A stretch of DNA of 64,000 nucleotides from Inhella gelatinilytica (lineage in GTDB: Bacteria > Pseudomonadota > Gammaproteobacteria > Burkholderiales > Burkholderiaceae_C), in assembly GCF_016093295.1 (NCBI RefSeq), contig NZ_JAEDAL010000007.1, positions 62,001-126,000 on the forward strand, in the 5' to 3' direction. Below, in pieces: positions 57,836 through 64,000 of the stretch; position 1 is the first letter of the stretch; each line of letters opens with the position of its first letter. The notes beneath the pieces are model-generated. The model saw only the letters and a list, made by a program, of their open reading frames with translations. It made no database searches and had not been told where the DNA came from. The position numbers and the translations under genes were made by a program.

Positions 57836-57851
57836 GTGACAGCCTTGTCAT
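57836..57851 (+). promoter_or_regulatory. CusR/CopR-like inverted-repeat box (Ala/Lys-rich gene side)
   Basis: GTGACAGCCTTGTCAT: one base of the left arm differs from ATGAC and the right arm TTGTCAT is perfect. It starts 27 bases after the start of the previous box and lies 21 bases before TGCAAT (57873-57878), a possible -10 for the gene at 57915. Confidence 0.55.
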
Positions 57852-57872
57852 CCGCCCGGCGGCATGACGGGT

Positions 57873-57878
57873 TGCAAT
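57873..57878 (+). promoter_or_regulatory. Predicted -10 element for the Ala/Lys-rich protein gene
   Basis: TGCAAT, 21 bases after the box at 57836-57851 and 36 bases before ATG 57915. It is a weak -10 by itself; the spacing shared with two other promoters in the segment is the main support. Confidence 0.45.
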
Positions 57879-57914
57879 GAGGCTGTCCCGTCAACCTCAG
57901 CCGTAGGAGGCACC

Positions 57915-58226
57915 ATGCACCGATTCCACGTCATTCCATCCATCCTGCGCGCGGCCGGCCTCGCGCTGTCATCTGCACTCCTGCTCTGTGCCCCGGCGGT
58001 GGCCAAAGACGCCAAGCCCGCGGTGGCGGAGGCCAAGCAACAACTCGAGGCCGACAAGGCCCGCCTGCGCGCCGACAAGGCCGCGGGCAATCGGGCGGCA
58101 GTGGCGGCCGATCGCGCAGCGTTGCAGCGGGACAAGGCGCAATTGCAGGCTGCGCGCTCGGCGGCAAAGGCCGATCAGGCGGCCGGCCGAGCCAAGCCGA
58201 GCCAGCGCGCGGCCAGTGCGCCTTGA
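57915..58226 (+). CDS. Ala/Lys-rich periplasmic coiled-coil protein
   Basis: A 103-residue protein with a Sec signal peptide (LALSSALLLCAPAVA, cleavage before KDAK) and a mature part of about 73 residues that is almost all Ala, Lys, Arg, Asp and Gln. It reads as one long amphipathic helix with related units: ADKARLRADKAAGNR, AADRAALQRDKAQLQ, AARSAAKADQAAGR. No catalytic motif. Start ATG 57915 follows GGAGG at good spacing. It is divergent from the phosphatase operon across a region with two CusR-like boxes. Function unknown; small helical periplasmic chaperones or metal buffers look similar. Confidence 0.75.
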   Translation: MHRFHVIPSILRAAGLALSSALLLCAPAVAKDAKPAVAEAKQQLEADKARLRADKAAGNRAAVAADRAALQRDKAQLQAARSAAKADQAAGRAKPSQRAASAP

Positions 58227-58246
58227 CGGGGGCTGAGAGCCTTTTG

Positions 58247-58288
58247 CGCGGCCGACCGAAAGGGGGCGATGCCCCCGAGCCGGCCGCG
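58247..58288 (+). other. Long GC-rich composite hairpin
   Basis: Outer arms CGCGGCCG (58247-58254) and CGGCCGCG (58281-58288) enclose an inner hairpin GGGGGC/GCCCCC (58262-58267 with 58271-58276). No T tract follows on either strand, so it is not a standard terminator, though it could still end or protect the 57915 transcript. Confidence 0.6.
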
Positions 58289-58371
58289 TGTGCACTTGCT
58301 GGGTTCGTCCATTCGCCGTTGGGTTGGCCTGTCTGCCGGCCCCGGGCGGATCGGATGCTCGGTCGGCTGAC

Positions 58372-58387
58372 ATGACCGAAGTGTCAT
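58372..58387 (+). promoter_or_regulatory. CusR/CopR-like inverted-repeat box (duplicated-motif gene)
   Basis: ATGACCGAAGTGTCAT: perfect ATGAC/GTCAT arms. No convincing -10 is seen 21 bases away on either strand, so its target promoter is less clear than for the other copies. The next gene downstream starts at 58536. Confidence 0.5.
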
Positions 58388-58535
58388 CGTCGGGTGGGCG
58401 GCCTGAGAGAGAGTGCTCGATGCCGGGGTGAGGACCTCCCTTTGGGAGACGGTCATCGCTTCGGTACCGCTCGGACGCCCAGTGCGGTGGGTCGGATCCG
58501 GTCGTGATTTTCAATAGCTCAACCAGGAGACTCAC

Positions 58536-58967
58536 ATGCTGAACGTCAATGCAAGCCCCTCACCTGCGCTGGATGCCTCAAGGCAAGCGCCTCGGCAGCC
58601 GCCGCTGAGTCCCGAGAAACGGGCCGAGGTCTTTGCCGTCTTGGAGAAGTACGACGCCAACGCCCTCAGTGGCAGCGATGTGGAGGCGATCAAGAAGGCC
58701 TTTTCGGCGGCGGGGATCCAAAGAGGCCCCGCGCTGCGCGAGGCGATCGCTTCCGCGGGCTTCAATCCTGCCGATCTGCACCCGGAGAGAACCGAGGCAG
58801 GGCCCGCGCCTCGTCCGGCCAATCTGGAACAACTGCAGACGCTGAAAGACATTCTGGGCGGCTATGACTTGGCGAATCTGAGCGCCGACGATCGGTCGGC
58901 CCTGGTCCAGCGACTGAAGGAGGCTGGATGGGACAGACCGGGCTCGATCATCCATCGGTCGGCATAG
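58536..58967 (+). CDS. Hypothetical protein with a tandem helix-loop motif
   Basis: A 143-residue protein with no signal peptide or membrane segment. Two internal repeats are visible: VLEKYDANALSGSDVEAIKK (about 36-55, continuing AFSAAGIQRG) and ILGGYDLANLSADDRSALVQ (continuing RLKEAGWDRPG) near the C-terminus. Each has YD-x-x-x-LS-x-x-D and ends AG-x-x-R-x-G. The YDANALSGSD stretch looks like an EF-hand loop with residues deleted, so canonical calcium binding is not expected. A Pro/Glu-rich linker joins the repeats. AGGAGA five bases before ATG 58536 supports the start. Not recognised as a named family. Confidence 0.65.
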   Translation: MLNVNASPSPALDASRQAPRQPPLSPEKRAEVFAVLEKYDANALSGSDVEAIKKAFSAAGIQRGPALREAIASAGFNPADLHPERTEAGPAPRPANLEQLQTLKDILGGYDLANLSADDRSALVQRLKEAGWDRPGSIIHRSA

Positions 58968-58986
58968 GCTTTGCCGCAAGAGTCAG

Positions 58987-59010
58987 GGCGCGCTTTCGAG
59001 CGCGCCTTTC
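58987..59010. terminator. Bidirectional terminator between convergent genes
   Basis: GGCGCGC (58987-58993) pairs with GCGCGCC (59000-59006) around TTTCGA, with TTTCC on the plus-strand 3' side. It lies between the stops at 58967 and 59014. Confidence 0.65.
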
Positions 59011-59013
59011 CAT

Positions 59014-60795
59014 TCACGGGGCGGCAAAGAAGCGGTCGTTGTTGGCCAGGTAGGGCACCAACACCGTGCTGTCTTTGATGGGCTCGGCATAGAGGTAGGC
59101 TGTTGCGGCCCCCGAGAAGTCAAACGCGGTTCCGTCCGCATAGCGGCCCGACAGGATGGTCTTGCGCAGGGCCGTGAGCTTGGTCTTCTGTTCCGCGCTG
59201 AGCGAGTTCTTAACGGCCGCGAAGACGGTGGCATAGGCGTGGTTGTTGGCGCCGTCGAGATCGCCATACCGGGCCGAAAGTTCCTGCACGCGCGCTTGAA
59301 CGGTTTGTGGTGAGGTGCGGGGATCCTGAAGCGAACGCAACAAGGTGGCGATCTCGGTCCGCACCTCCACGATGTTCGCCCCCGGGGTGCCGTACAAATG
59401 GCCACGCTGGCGATCGACCAGGCTGGACATCAGCTGGGCCTGCGTGGGGTTCACGTAGCCCAAGCCGGCATCGACCAGCACGGCCCCTGCGGTGGCTGTG
59501 AGTTGTTCGTCGATGCTGTAGCCCTCGTGCCCGATGGCAGGGGCGTCCTTGATGTAGAACGAGCCGAAATAGGTGCCGTGCCGCTCGGGACAAAAGTACA
59601 CATCAGCCGCCAGGGAACCGGCCCACCAGCTGTAGAGATCGCTTGCATAGGTCATGACAGCCACGGCGGTTCCAGCGGGAAGTCCTTGCAGCTTGTTGCG
59701 CACCTGTGCGTCCGTGACGTCCGGCCAGGAGGACCAGCCCTTGCCTTTCATTGCCGCCAAGTAGGCCAGTTGCGTGGCATCGAGCGAGCGCAGGATGTCG
59801 GCGTACAAAACCGCGCGGTCGAAGGCGATTTGCCCGTCCAAGAGATACAACTCACGCGAGGCCGTTTGAACCGCCGCCAAATTCAGACCGGGGCTGCCCA
59901 GGGGCAAGTCGCCATCGGCCAGTCGTCGGAAGGCTTTCATCAGTGCGAAGCGGCGCAGTCCGTACTCGTTGCTCAGGGGCAATTGCGCTGCGGCGAGCGC
60001 CTTGAGTTTGGCGAGCTGCTCGTCCTTCAGGATGAACAACAGGTTGTTGGCGATGCGCGTGAGAAAGCTGGTGTTGTGACCCATGTTGTCTGGGTCGTTG
60101 TCGCGCAGGTACTGGAAGCCGGTGTAGTCGGCCACCTTGCCGGGTGGGAAGAACGACTGCGCCTCGAGATTGCCGGTCAGCAGGGCCAAGCCTGCAAAGG
60201 CCAGGGTGGTGCGTTGCGCCCCGTCGGACAGGGTTTGCGCCATCGTGAATTGCGCGCTGGGGTCGTCGCAGGGCATTGCCCTGGCGCCGGTCAGTTCGAA
60301 TTGCAGCGTGGGTGCCGCGCGCTGGGTGAGTTCGACGTTGAAGCAACGGCTGTCGGCCCCCATGACCACGCGCAAGCCGGTGAGTGTCAGCAGCCCCGTG
60401 GCGGCATCAAACCCACCCCACGCCGGCAGGGGGTTGGCGCAGGAGCGGGCGGTGGCGGAGGTGACTTCCAGGCGGTAGGTGGGGGCGGTGGACAGGGTGC
60501 GCAAGCTGGCGTCGTAGCAGGTGCGGCCTCCCTCGATGTTGACCGGAACGCCCGTGAGCGACAGCATGCCGCTGAGGCTGTCATAGGTGGGTGTTGTGTC
60601 AATTGCCGCGGAAGGCTGGGCGATCGGGGCGGCGGGCTGAACGGCGACCGAAAGGGGCTGACGGTGCGATTCGCTCGCTGTTGCGGAGAGCTCCTCGCCA
60701 CCGCCACCGCAGGCCGGTAGGCAGGCCGCCACAGCAAGGACGCAGACGCGGTGCTGCCGAGGGATGGACGCTGATTTCGAATGGGAGGGCCACAT
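59014..60795 (-). CDS. Large LTxxQ-motif lipoprotein with duplicated cysteine-pair domain
   Basis: A 593-residue protein with a lipobox (AACLPAC, Cys29). Residues about 70-176 hold two tandem copies of a small beta domain of the form (Y/F)D-x-x-(S/T)G-x-L-x-LTG, each with two cysteines (93/119 and 151/176). The remaining 400 residues match the protein encoded at 60948-62240 and carry four LTxxQ-like motifs: LKDEQ (256), LDATQ (338), VNPTQ (448) and LSAEQ (532). A YFCPERHGTYFG core lies near residue 400. LTxxQ motifs mark CpxP/Spy-type periplasmic proteins, though those are much smaller. ATG 60795 gives the lipoprotein signal. Function unknown. Confidence 0.7.
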   Translation of the reverse strand: MWPSHSKSASIPRQHRVCVLAVAACLPACGGGGEELSATASESHRQPLSVAVQPAAPIAQPSAAIDTTPTYDSLSGMLSLTGVPVNIEGGRTCYDASLRTLSTAPTYRLEVTSATARSCANPLPAWGGFDAATGLLTLTGLRVVMGADSRCFNVELTQRAAPTLQFELTGARAMPCDDPSAQFTMAQTLSDGAQRTTLAFAGLALLTGNLEAQSFFPPGKVADYTGFQYLRDNDPDNMGHNTSFLTRIANNLLFILKDEQLAKLKALAAAQLPLSNEYGLRRFALMKAFRRLADGDLPLGSPGLNLAAVQTASRELYLLDGQIAFDRAVLYADILRSLDATQLAYLAAMKGKGWSSWPDVTDAQVRNKLQGLPAGTAVAVMTYASDLYSWWAGSLAADVYFCPERHGTYFGSFYIKDAPAIGHEGYSIDEQLTATAGAVLVDAGLGYVNPTQAQLMSSLVDRQRGHLYGTPGANIVEVRTEIATLLRSLQDPRTSPQTVQARVQELSARYGDLDGANNHAYATVFAAVKNSLSAEQKTKLTALRKTILSGRYADGTAFDFSGAATAYLYAEPIKDSTVLVPYLANNDRFFAAP

Positions 60796-60826
60796 GGCTG
60801 CGCTCGTGTGTAGTCTGGATGCGTCC

Positions 60827-60832
60827 AATCTA
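60827..60832 (-). promoter_or_regulatory. Predicted -10 element for the LTxxQ lipoprotein gene
   Basis: TAGATT on the minus strand, exactly 21 bases downstream of the box at 60854-60869 and 31 bases before ATG 60795. In both minus-strand promoters the -10 begins TAG and is preceded by CC. Confidence 0.55.
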
Positions 60833-60853
60833 GGCCGGTGCACCTGCGAGACG

Positions 60854-60869
60854 ATGACATCGGCGTCAT
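60854..60869 (-). promoter_or_regulatory. CusR/CopR-like inverted-repeat box (LTxxQ lipoprotein)
   Basis: ATGACATCGGCGTCAT: perfect ATGAC/GTCAT arms, in the short gap between the two LTxxQ paralogues, 58 bases before the lipoprotein start. Confidence 0.6.
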
Positions 60870-60947
60870 GGCGGTGGACCGCGTAAACGACCGCGGCGCG
60901 AGCCAGGCGGATGGCGCAGTGCCCGTGCCCGCGCCATGCCGTGCGCC

Positions 60948-62240
60948 TCAGCGTTTGTCCGCGCCAAAGAAGCCCTCGGTCCTTGTCGCTTCCGCCATCC
61001 CTGCGGCATCCAACGGCGCGGCATACAGGAACGGGCCCTTGGGGTCGCGCGGGTCGTGGGGGCTGCGGGCGCGCAGCTGCTGCAGCGCGCTGCGTTGTGC
61101 GGGGTTGAGGTCCTGCCCCACCCGGGCGAAGGCTTGCACGTACAGGTACGCCAATTCACCGTCCAGTTCGCCGTAGCGGCGCGAAAGGGTCTGGACCCTT
61201 TGCGCGTCGGGGCGCTCGCCAACCAGGAAACGCCGCAACTCATGCGCGATCTCGCGCCGCACCGACGCAATCTCTTGCAACTGGGCGCGCTGGCGGTCGG
61301 GCAGGGCCTCGATCAGCGCGCGTTGGGTGGGGCTGAGCAGGGTGAGGAAGTCGGCGCCGGAGTCGCCCGTGAGCGCTGTGCTGATGGAGAAGTCTTGCTT
61401 GCCAAGGGCTGGCGCGGTCTTGAGACCAAAGCCGCCGAAGTACATGGCGTGGCGTTCGGGGCAGAAGTAGGTGTCGGCCTCCAGGCTGCCCCCTTGCCAG
61501 GCAAAGAGCTCGCTGGCGTGGGTCATCATCGCCACGTCCAAGTCGTGGGGCAGGCTGCGGCGCTCTGCGGGGTCGGGTGCATCGGGCCAGGTGCGTGAGT
61601 CGCCGAATTTCAGGCGGGCCAATTGCGCTCGCTGATCGGCGCTCAGGCCCTGGATGACTTGGCCCATGGCGTCGGCACGGGCCCATGCGATCCGACCGTC
61701 GAGTTCATACAAGGCCGCGGAATGGGCAACAACGGCGGCACGACTCAAAGGGGCCTTGGCGGCCGGGCCGCTGCGCTCCAGGGTTTGGCGGAAGGCCTGG
61801 ATCAACGGCAGGCGCAACAGGGCGAAGCGTCGGACATCGGCTTGCTGCTGCTTGGCCGCCTCGATCAATTGGGCACGCTGTGCCGGCGTCAAGATGGCCA
61901 GGGTGTTGAAGGCGATCCGCGTCAGAAAGGCCGGGCTGTGGCCTCCCTGCACGGCATCGATGTCGCGCATGTATTGAAAGCCGAAATAGTCCGAGACCTT
62001 GCCCGGGGGCAGAAAGGTGTCCGCCGCAAAGTCGCCTGTCAAAAACGCCAAACCGCTGAACGCAATGGTGTGGAGTTGGGCGCGATCCGACATGGCTTGC
62101 TGCAGCGAATAGCGCTGTGCGCCCTCACGCGGGGAGCGGGGTCGGTCGCCGTCCCGCGGTGGGCGGCGCTGTTCCGCCGGCGGCTCGCCGCGCGGCGGTG
62201 GGGCGTCGTTGGCGTGGAGGCCGGTGCTGAGGCTCAGCAA
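60948..62240 (-). CDS. Exported LTxxQ-motif protein (paralogue of the 593-residue lipoprotein)
   Basis: 430 residues from the only conventional start in reach, TTG 62240. Shared with the lipoprotein are FLPPGKVSDYFGFQYMRD, FLTRIAFNTLAIL and YFCPERHAMYFGGFGLKTAP; four LTxxQ-like motifs are at LTPAQ (117), LSADQ (199), LSPTQ (302) and LNPAQ (378). The start is a problem. The hydrophobic segment YTCTAWLLLSLSTGLHA that should be its signal peptide begins upstream of 62240, and that region has no in-frame ATG, GTG or TTG back to the TGA (62301-62303) of the preceding gene, which is in the same frame. An unusual start codon or a sequence error is likely. Confidence 0.65.
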   Translation of the reverse strand: MLSLSTGLHANDAPPPRGEPPAEQRRPPRDGDRPRSPREGAQRYSLQQAMSDRAQLHTIAFSGLAFLTGDFAADTFLPPGKVSDYFGFQYMRDIDAVQGGHSPAFLTRIAFNTLAILTPAQRAQLIEAAKQQQADVRRFALLRLPLIQAFRQTLERSGPAAKAPLSRAAVVAHSAALYELDGRIAWARADAMGQVIQGLSADQRAQLARLKFGDSRTWPDAPDPAERRSLPHDLDVAMMTHASELFAWQGGSLEADTYFCPERHAMYFGGFGLKTAPALGKQDFSISTALTGDSGADFLTLLSPTQRALIEALPDRQRAQLQEIASVRREIAHELRRFLVGERPDAQRVQTLSRRYGELDGELAYLYVQAFARVGQDLNPAQRSALQQLRARSPHDPRDPKGPFLYAAPLDAAGMAEATRTEGFFGADKR

Positions 62241-62300
62241 AAGCCAGGCAGTGCAGGTGTAGAGCTGGGGGCTTATGGGTGAGATCTTTTCAAAGGCGCT

Positions 62301-62873
62301 TCAAAAGCGGAAGAGGGGCGGTTTCTCCGCGGGGGCGCTGCGCACCCAGCGTTGCTGGGGTTCGTAGTGCACCACCAGCACGCGCGGCAGTTCGGGGGGC
62401 AAACGCAGTTGAACGGCGGCCGTGGGGGCTTTGGACAGCCACTCCGCGCTCACCTCCAGGGTCTGGCCGTGTGCGTGGTCATGTGGGGCCACGACCGACT
62501 GCATGGCGCGTTGCTGGATCAGCGTTTGCACCCGGCTGGGCGTGGGCCATTGCCATTGTGTGGGGGCTTGCCAAGCGCCCTGGGCGGGTGCCAATTGGGT
62601 GCTGCTCTGGATCCGGAGCTGCAGGCGTTCAAACTGTGTGCGGAAGGCGGCGGCATCCAGCGCCGCCGTCTGGACGAGGAACTCCGCATCGCTCAACTGC
62701 GGTGCGAGGCTGCGGTGCATAAGGCTGACGAGGTCCATATGGAAGCGCAGGCTCACCTGCTGCGGGTGGCGCCGTACCAGGGTGAGACGGTCCGCCTCCA
62801 TCTCGTGGGCCTGTGCCGCACTGGACCCAAGCCCCACGATCAGCAGCCAGAGACAAACCATCCAGAACTTCAT
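62301..62873 (-). CDS. Small exported protein of unknown function
   Basis: A 190-residue protein with a clear signal peptide (MKFWMVCLWLLIVGLGSSAAQA, here mainly LWLLIVGLGSSAAQA, cleavage before HEMEADR). The mature part has RFHMDLVSLMHRSLAPQLSD, an internal HDHAHG, and ends PPLFRF; the His-rich HEME and HDHAHG parts could bind metal, which is speculation. ATG 62873 has GAGGAG about nine bases upstream. It lies between the YHYH-protein gene and an LTxxQ gene, in the same frame as the latter. No family recognised. Confidence 0.65.
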   Translation of the reverse strand: MKFWMVCLWLLIVGLGSSAAQAHEMEADRLTLVRRHPQQVSLRFHMDLVSLMHRSLAPQLSDAEFLVQTAALDAAAFRTQFERLQLRIQSSTQLAPAQGAWQAPTQWQWPTPSRVQTLIQQRAMQSVVAPHDHAHGQTLEVSAEWLSKAPTAAVQLRLPPELPRVLVVHYEPQQRWVRSAPAEKPPLFRF

Positions 62874-62893
62874 GACGCTTCTCCTCGGTCGCA

Positions 62894-64000
62894 TCAGCGG
62901 CAGTAGGTGATGGTGGGCTGCGTGGGGGTGCCTGCGCCGCTGGTGAACTGGAAGTTCCAGCAGGCGGACTTGCCCTTGTTGGCGGTTTGGGCGAGCAGTG
63001 TCTCCAAGGCTGCACCGGCGAGGCGCTGGTAGCGAATTCGATAGGTGCCCGGTCCGTTGGCATAGCTGTCACTGCCCGTTTCCGTGGTGGTGAAGCTGCG
63101 TGCGCTCGTGAACTGCAGCACTTGGTAGCCATCTGACGGATCTTGGGTCAGTGTCATTTGCGACACACCAAAGGGCGTCACCGGGGGCTGGCGCATGGGG
63201 CTGAACTTGGCGCTCTGTCCGGCCAGGTCCGGGCTGGGGGTGCCGCGGAAGCACGAGAGCACGTAGGGCGACGCGTCGGTCACGTGGTAGCTGTAGCCAG
63301 CGGGACCATTGCTCACTGGGTTGGTGTTGCCGCCGCACACACCGTCGCGTTGTGCCGGTGAGCCATCGGCGTTGTTGTAGCCGTAGATGGCAAAGCCATC
63401 CAGCGCCCAGCCCAGCGGGTGCGTGTCCCAATAGCTCGCGGGCTTGGTGGCCATCAGGCAGACGGGGGCGGCGTGGTAGTGGTAGTCGTCCGCCCGGCCC
63501 GCGTGGCCGTTGCAGACGTCCAGTTCGCCCAGCACCTTGGTGTCGCCGTTTTGGCAGCCGCCTTGCTTGCAGGGGTTGAAGATGGGCACACCGTTGATGG
63601 CCATGCCGATCGGGCCGTCCACGGCCGACGTGGAGGTGGCGGCCACGGCCGGGTTCAGGGGAATGCGCCAGGCCTTGGTGCCGTAGAAGTTTTGCGCAAT
63701 GGGGACTTGCAGGTTGGTGGCCGTGATGCCGTCCATCATGGTGTGGCTCGTCAAGCCGTCCGAGCCTATGTAGGCGTAGCTGGCGTCGCAACCCACCGTC
63801 GGGCGCCCGGTGGTGGAAACCGCCACTGAATTGCGCACCAGCGCACAGGGTGCGGTGCTGCCGCTGGAAGCGGCGGTTCTGGCATAGCTCAGATTGAGCG
63901 TGGCCTTGCCCAAGGTCAGGGGCGCCAGCGCGGCCTCCAATTGGGCGCCCGTGACGGGCCCGCTGGCCAGGGTCGGGCTGGCGGACAGCGCGTACAGCGT
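62894..64000 (-). CDS. YHYH domain-containing exported protein (N-terminus outside window)
   Basis: The frame is open to the window end, so at least 368 residues are present and the start is missing. The YHYH signature is intact in GRADDYHYHAAPVCL, with GWALDGFAIYGYNN downstream, the two hallmarks of the YHYH family. Ten or so cysteines (GCD, NPCKQGGCQNG, DVCNGH, DGVCGG, LSCF, SACWNF, TYCR) point to an extracytoplasmic, disulfide-bonded protein. The biochemical function of YHYH proteins is not established. Its stop is 21 bases before the start of the small exported protein, so the two are probably cotranscribed. Confidence 0.8.
   Translation of the reverse strand, partial: TLYALSASPTLASGPVTGAQLEAALAPLTLGKATLNLSYARTAASSGSTAPCALVRNSVAVSTTGRPTVGCDASYAYIGSDGLTSHTMMDGITATNLQVPIAQNFYGTKAWRIPLNPAVAATSTSAVDGPIGMAINGVPIFNPCKQGGCQNGDTKVLGELDVCNGHAGRADDYHYHAAPVCLMATKPASYWDTHPLGWALDGFAIYGYNNADGSPAQRDGVCGGNTNPVSNGPAGYSYHVTDASPYVLSCFRGTPSPDLAGQSAKFSPMRQPPVTPFGVSQMTLTQDPSDGYQVLQFTSARSFTTTETGSDSYANGPGTYRIRYQRLAGAALETLLAQTANKGKSACWNFQFTSGAGTPTQPTITYCR

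Larger units (their letters stand above)
58227..58535. other. 309-base intergenic region with a long hairpin and a CusR-like box
   Basis: No credible gene is seen. It contains a composite hairpin at 58247-58288 and an ATGAC-N6-GTCAT box at 58372-58387. The box is 148 bases before the next start codon, leaving space for a long leader or a small RNA. Confidence 0.6.

Noticed and set aside
57809-57851. Reading the TGTCAT arms as a PhoB box, given the neighbouring phosphatases
   Set aside because: A Pho box is a direct repeat of TGTCAT-like units at 11-base spacing. Here the arms are inverted (ATGAC/GTCAT) and no good direct repeat was found, so the CusR/CopR shape fits better.
58175-58456. A minus-strand frame in the 309-base gap
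   Set aside because: It runs through the long hairpin and into the 57915 gene, has no ribosome-binding site, and encodes an Arg/Pro/Ser-rich chain with no pattern.
58536-58967. Calling the duplicated-motif protein an EF-hand calcium-binding protein
   Set aside because: The loop lacks the full 12-residue spacing and the bidentate Glu at position 12, so only a distant resemblance can be claimed.

Overview
This is a GC-rich chromosomal segment of a betaproteobacterium, most likely of the order Burkholderiales. That placement rests on gene order and gene content read by eye, not on a search: an rpsO-pnp-quinone reductase-tpiA-secG-tRNA-Leu-nuoA..N-DUF2818-nudix run; uvrB beside a complete iscR-S-U-A-hscB-hscA-fdx cluster; a 6S RNA gene just after zapA; an intracellular polyhydroxyalkanoate depolymerase; and an orphan RnfB beside nth. 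I saw no insertion sequence, prophage or CRISPR array.

Layout. 1-8.4 kb: the tail of a solute-binding protein, a beta-ketodecanoyl-ACP-synthase-like KAS III enzyme, a class A penicillin-binding protein, exonuclease I (sbcB), two PAS/degenerate-GGDEF proteins flanking a small flagellar-rod-like protein, and a TSUP permease. 8.4-12.2 kb (minus strand): an EVE-domain protein, 6S RNA, zapA with a ZapB-like partner, nth, rnfB and phaZ. 12.3-20.9 kb: uvrB, then the iron-sulfur cluster assembly operon under a probable IscR box, then tsaD. 21-26 kb: rpsO, pnp, a quinone oxidoreductase, tpiA, secG and tRNA-Leu(GAG). 26-41.4 kb: all fourteen complex I genes in the usual order, then DUF2818 and an ADP-ribose-pyrophosphatase-like nudix gene. 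41.5-51.6 kb: an RND efflux adaptor and pump, an FAD-linked 2-hydroxyacid dehydrogenase, DUF2069, a YihY-type membrane protein, a secreted DNase I-fold protein, a GntR regulator and a small cytochrome c.

The last 12.4 kb (51.6-64.0 kb) is accessory in character, and almost every gene there encodes an exported protein. One translationally coupled operon encodes four calcineurin-type metallophosphatases in an A-B-B-A arrangement. Each of the two types occurs once as a lipoprotein on a long Pro/Ala stalk and once as an ordinary secreted protein. Beside it lie an Ala/Lys-rich periplasmic helix protein, a small protein with an internal duplication, two large paralogues that each carry four LTxxQ-like motifs (a hallmark of CpxP/Spy-like periplasmic proteins) around a YFCPERH core, a small exported protein and a YHYH-domain protein cut by the window end.

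The intergenic regions of this segment carry four copies of an inverted repeat, ATGAC-N6-GTCAT (one copy has GTGAC on the left). Three of them lie exactly 21 bases upstream of a plausible -10 element that points at one of these genes. The repeat has the shape of the CusR/CopR-type copper box. I therefore propose that the segment is a co-regulated envelope system, with its regulator outside the window. The shared promoter architecture is read directly from the sequence. The inducing signal and the biochemical role are inference.
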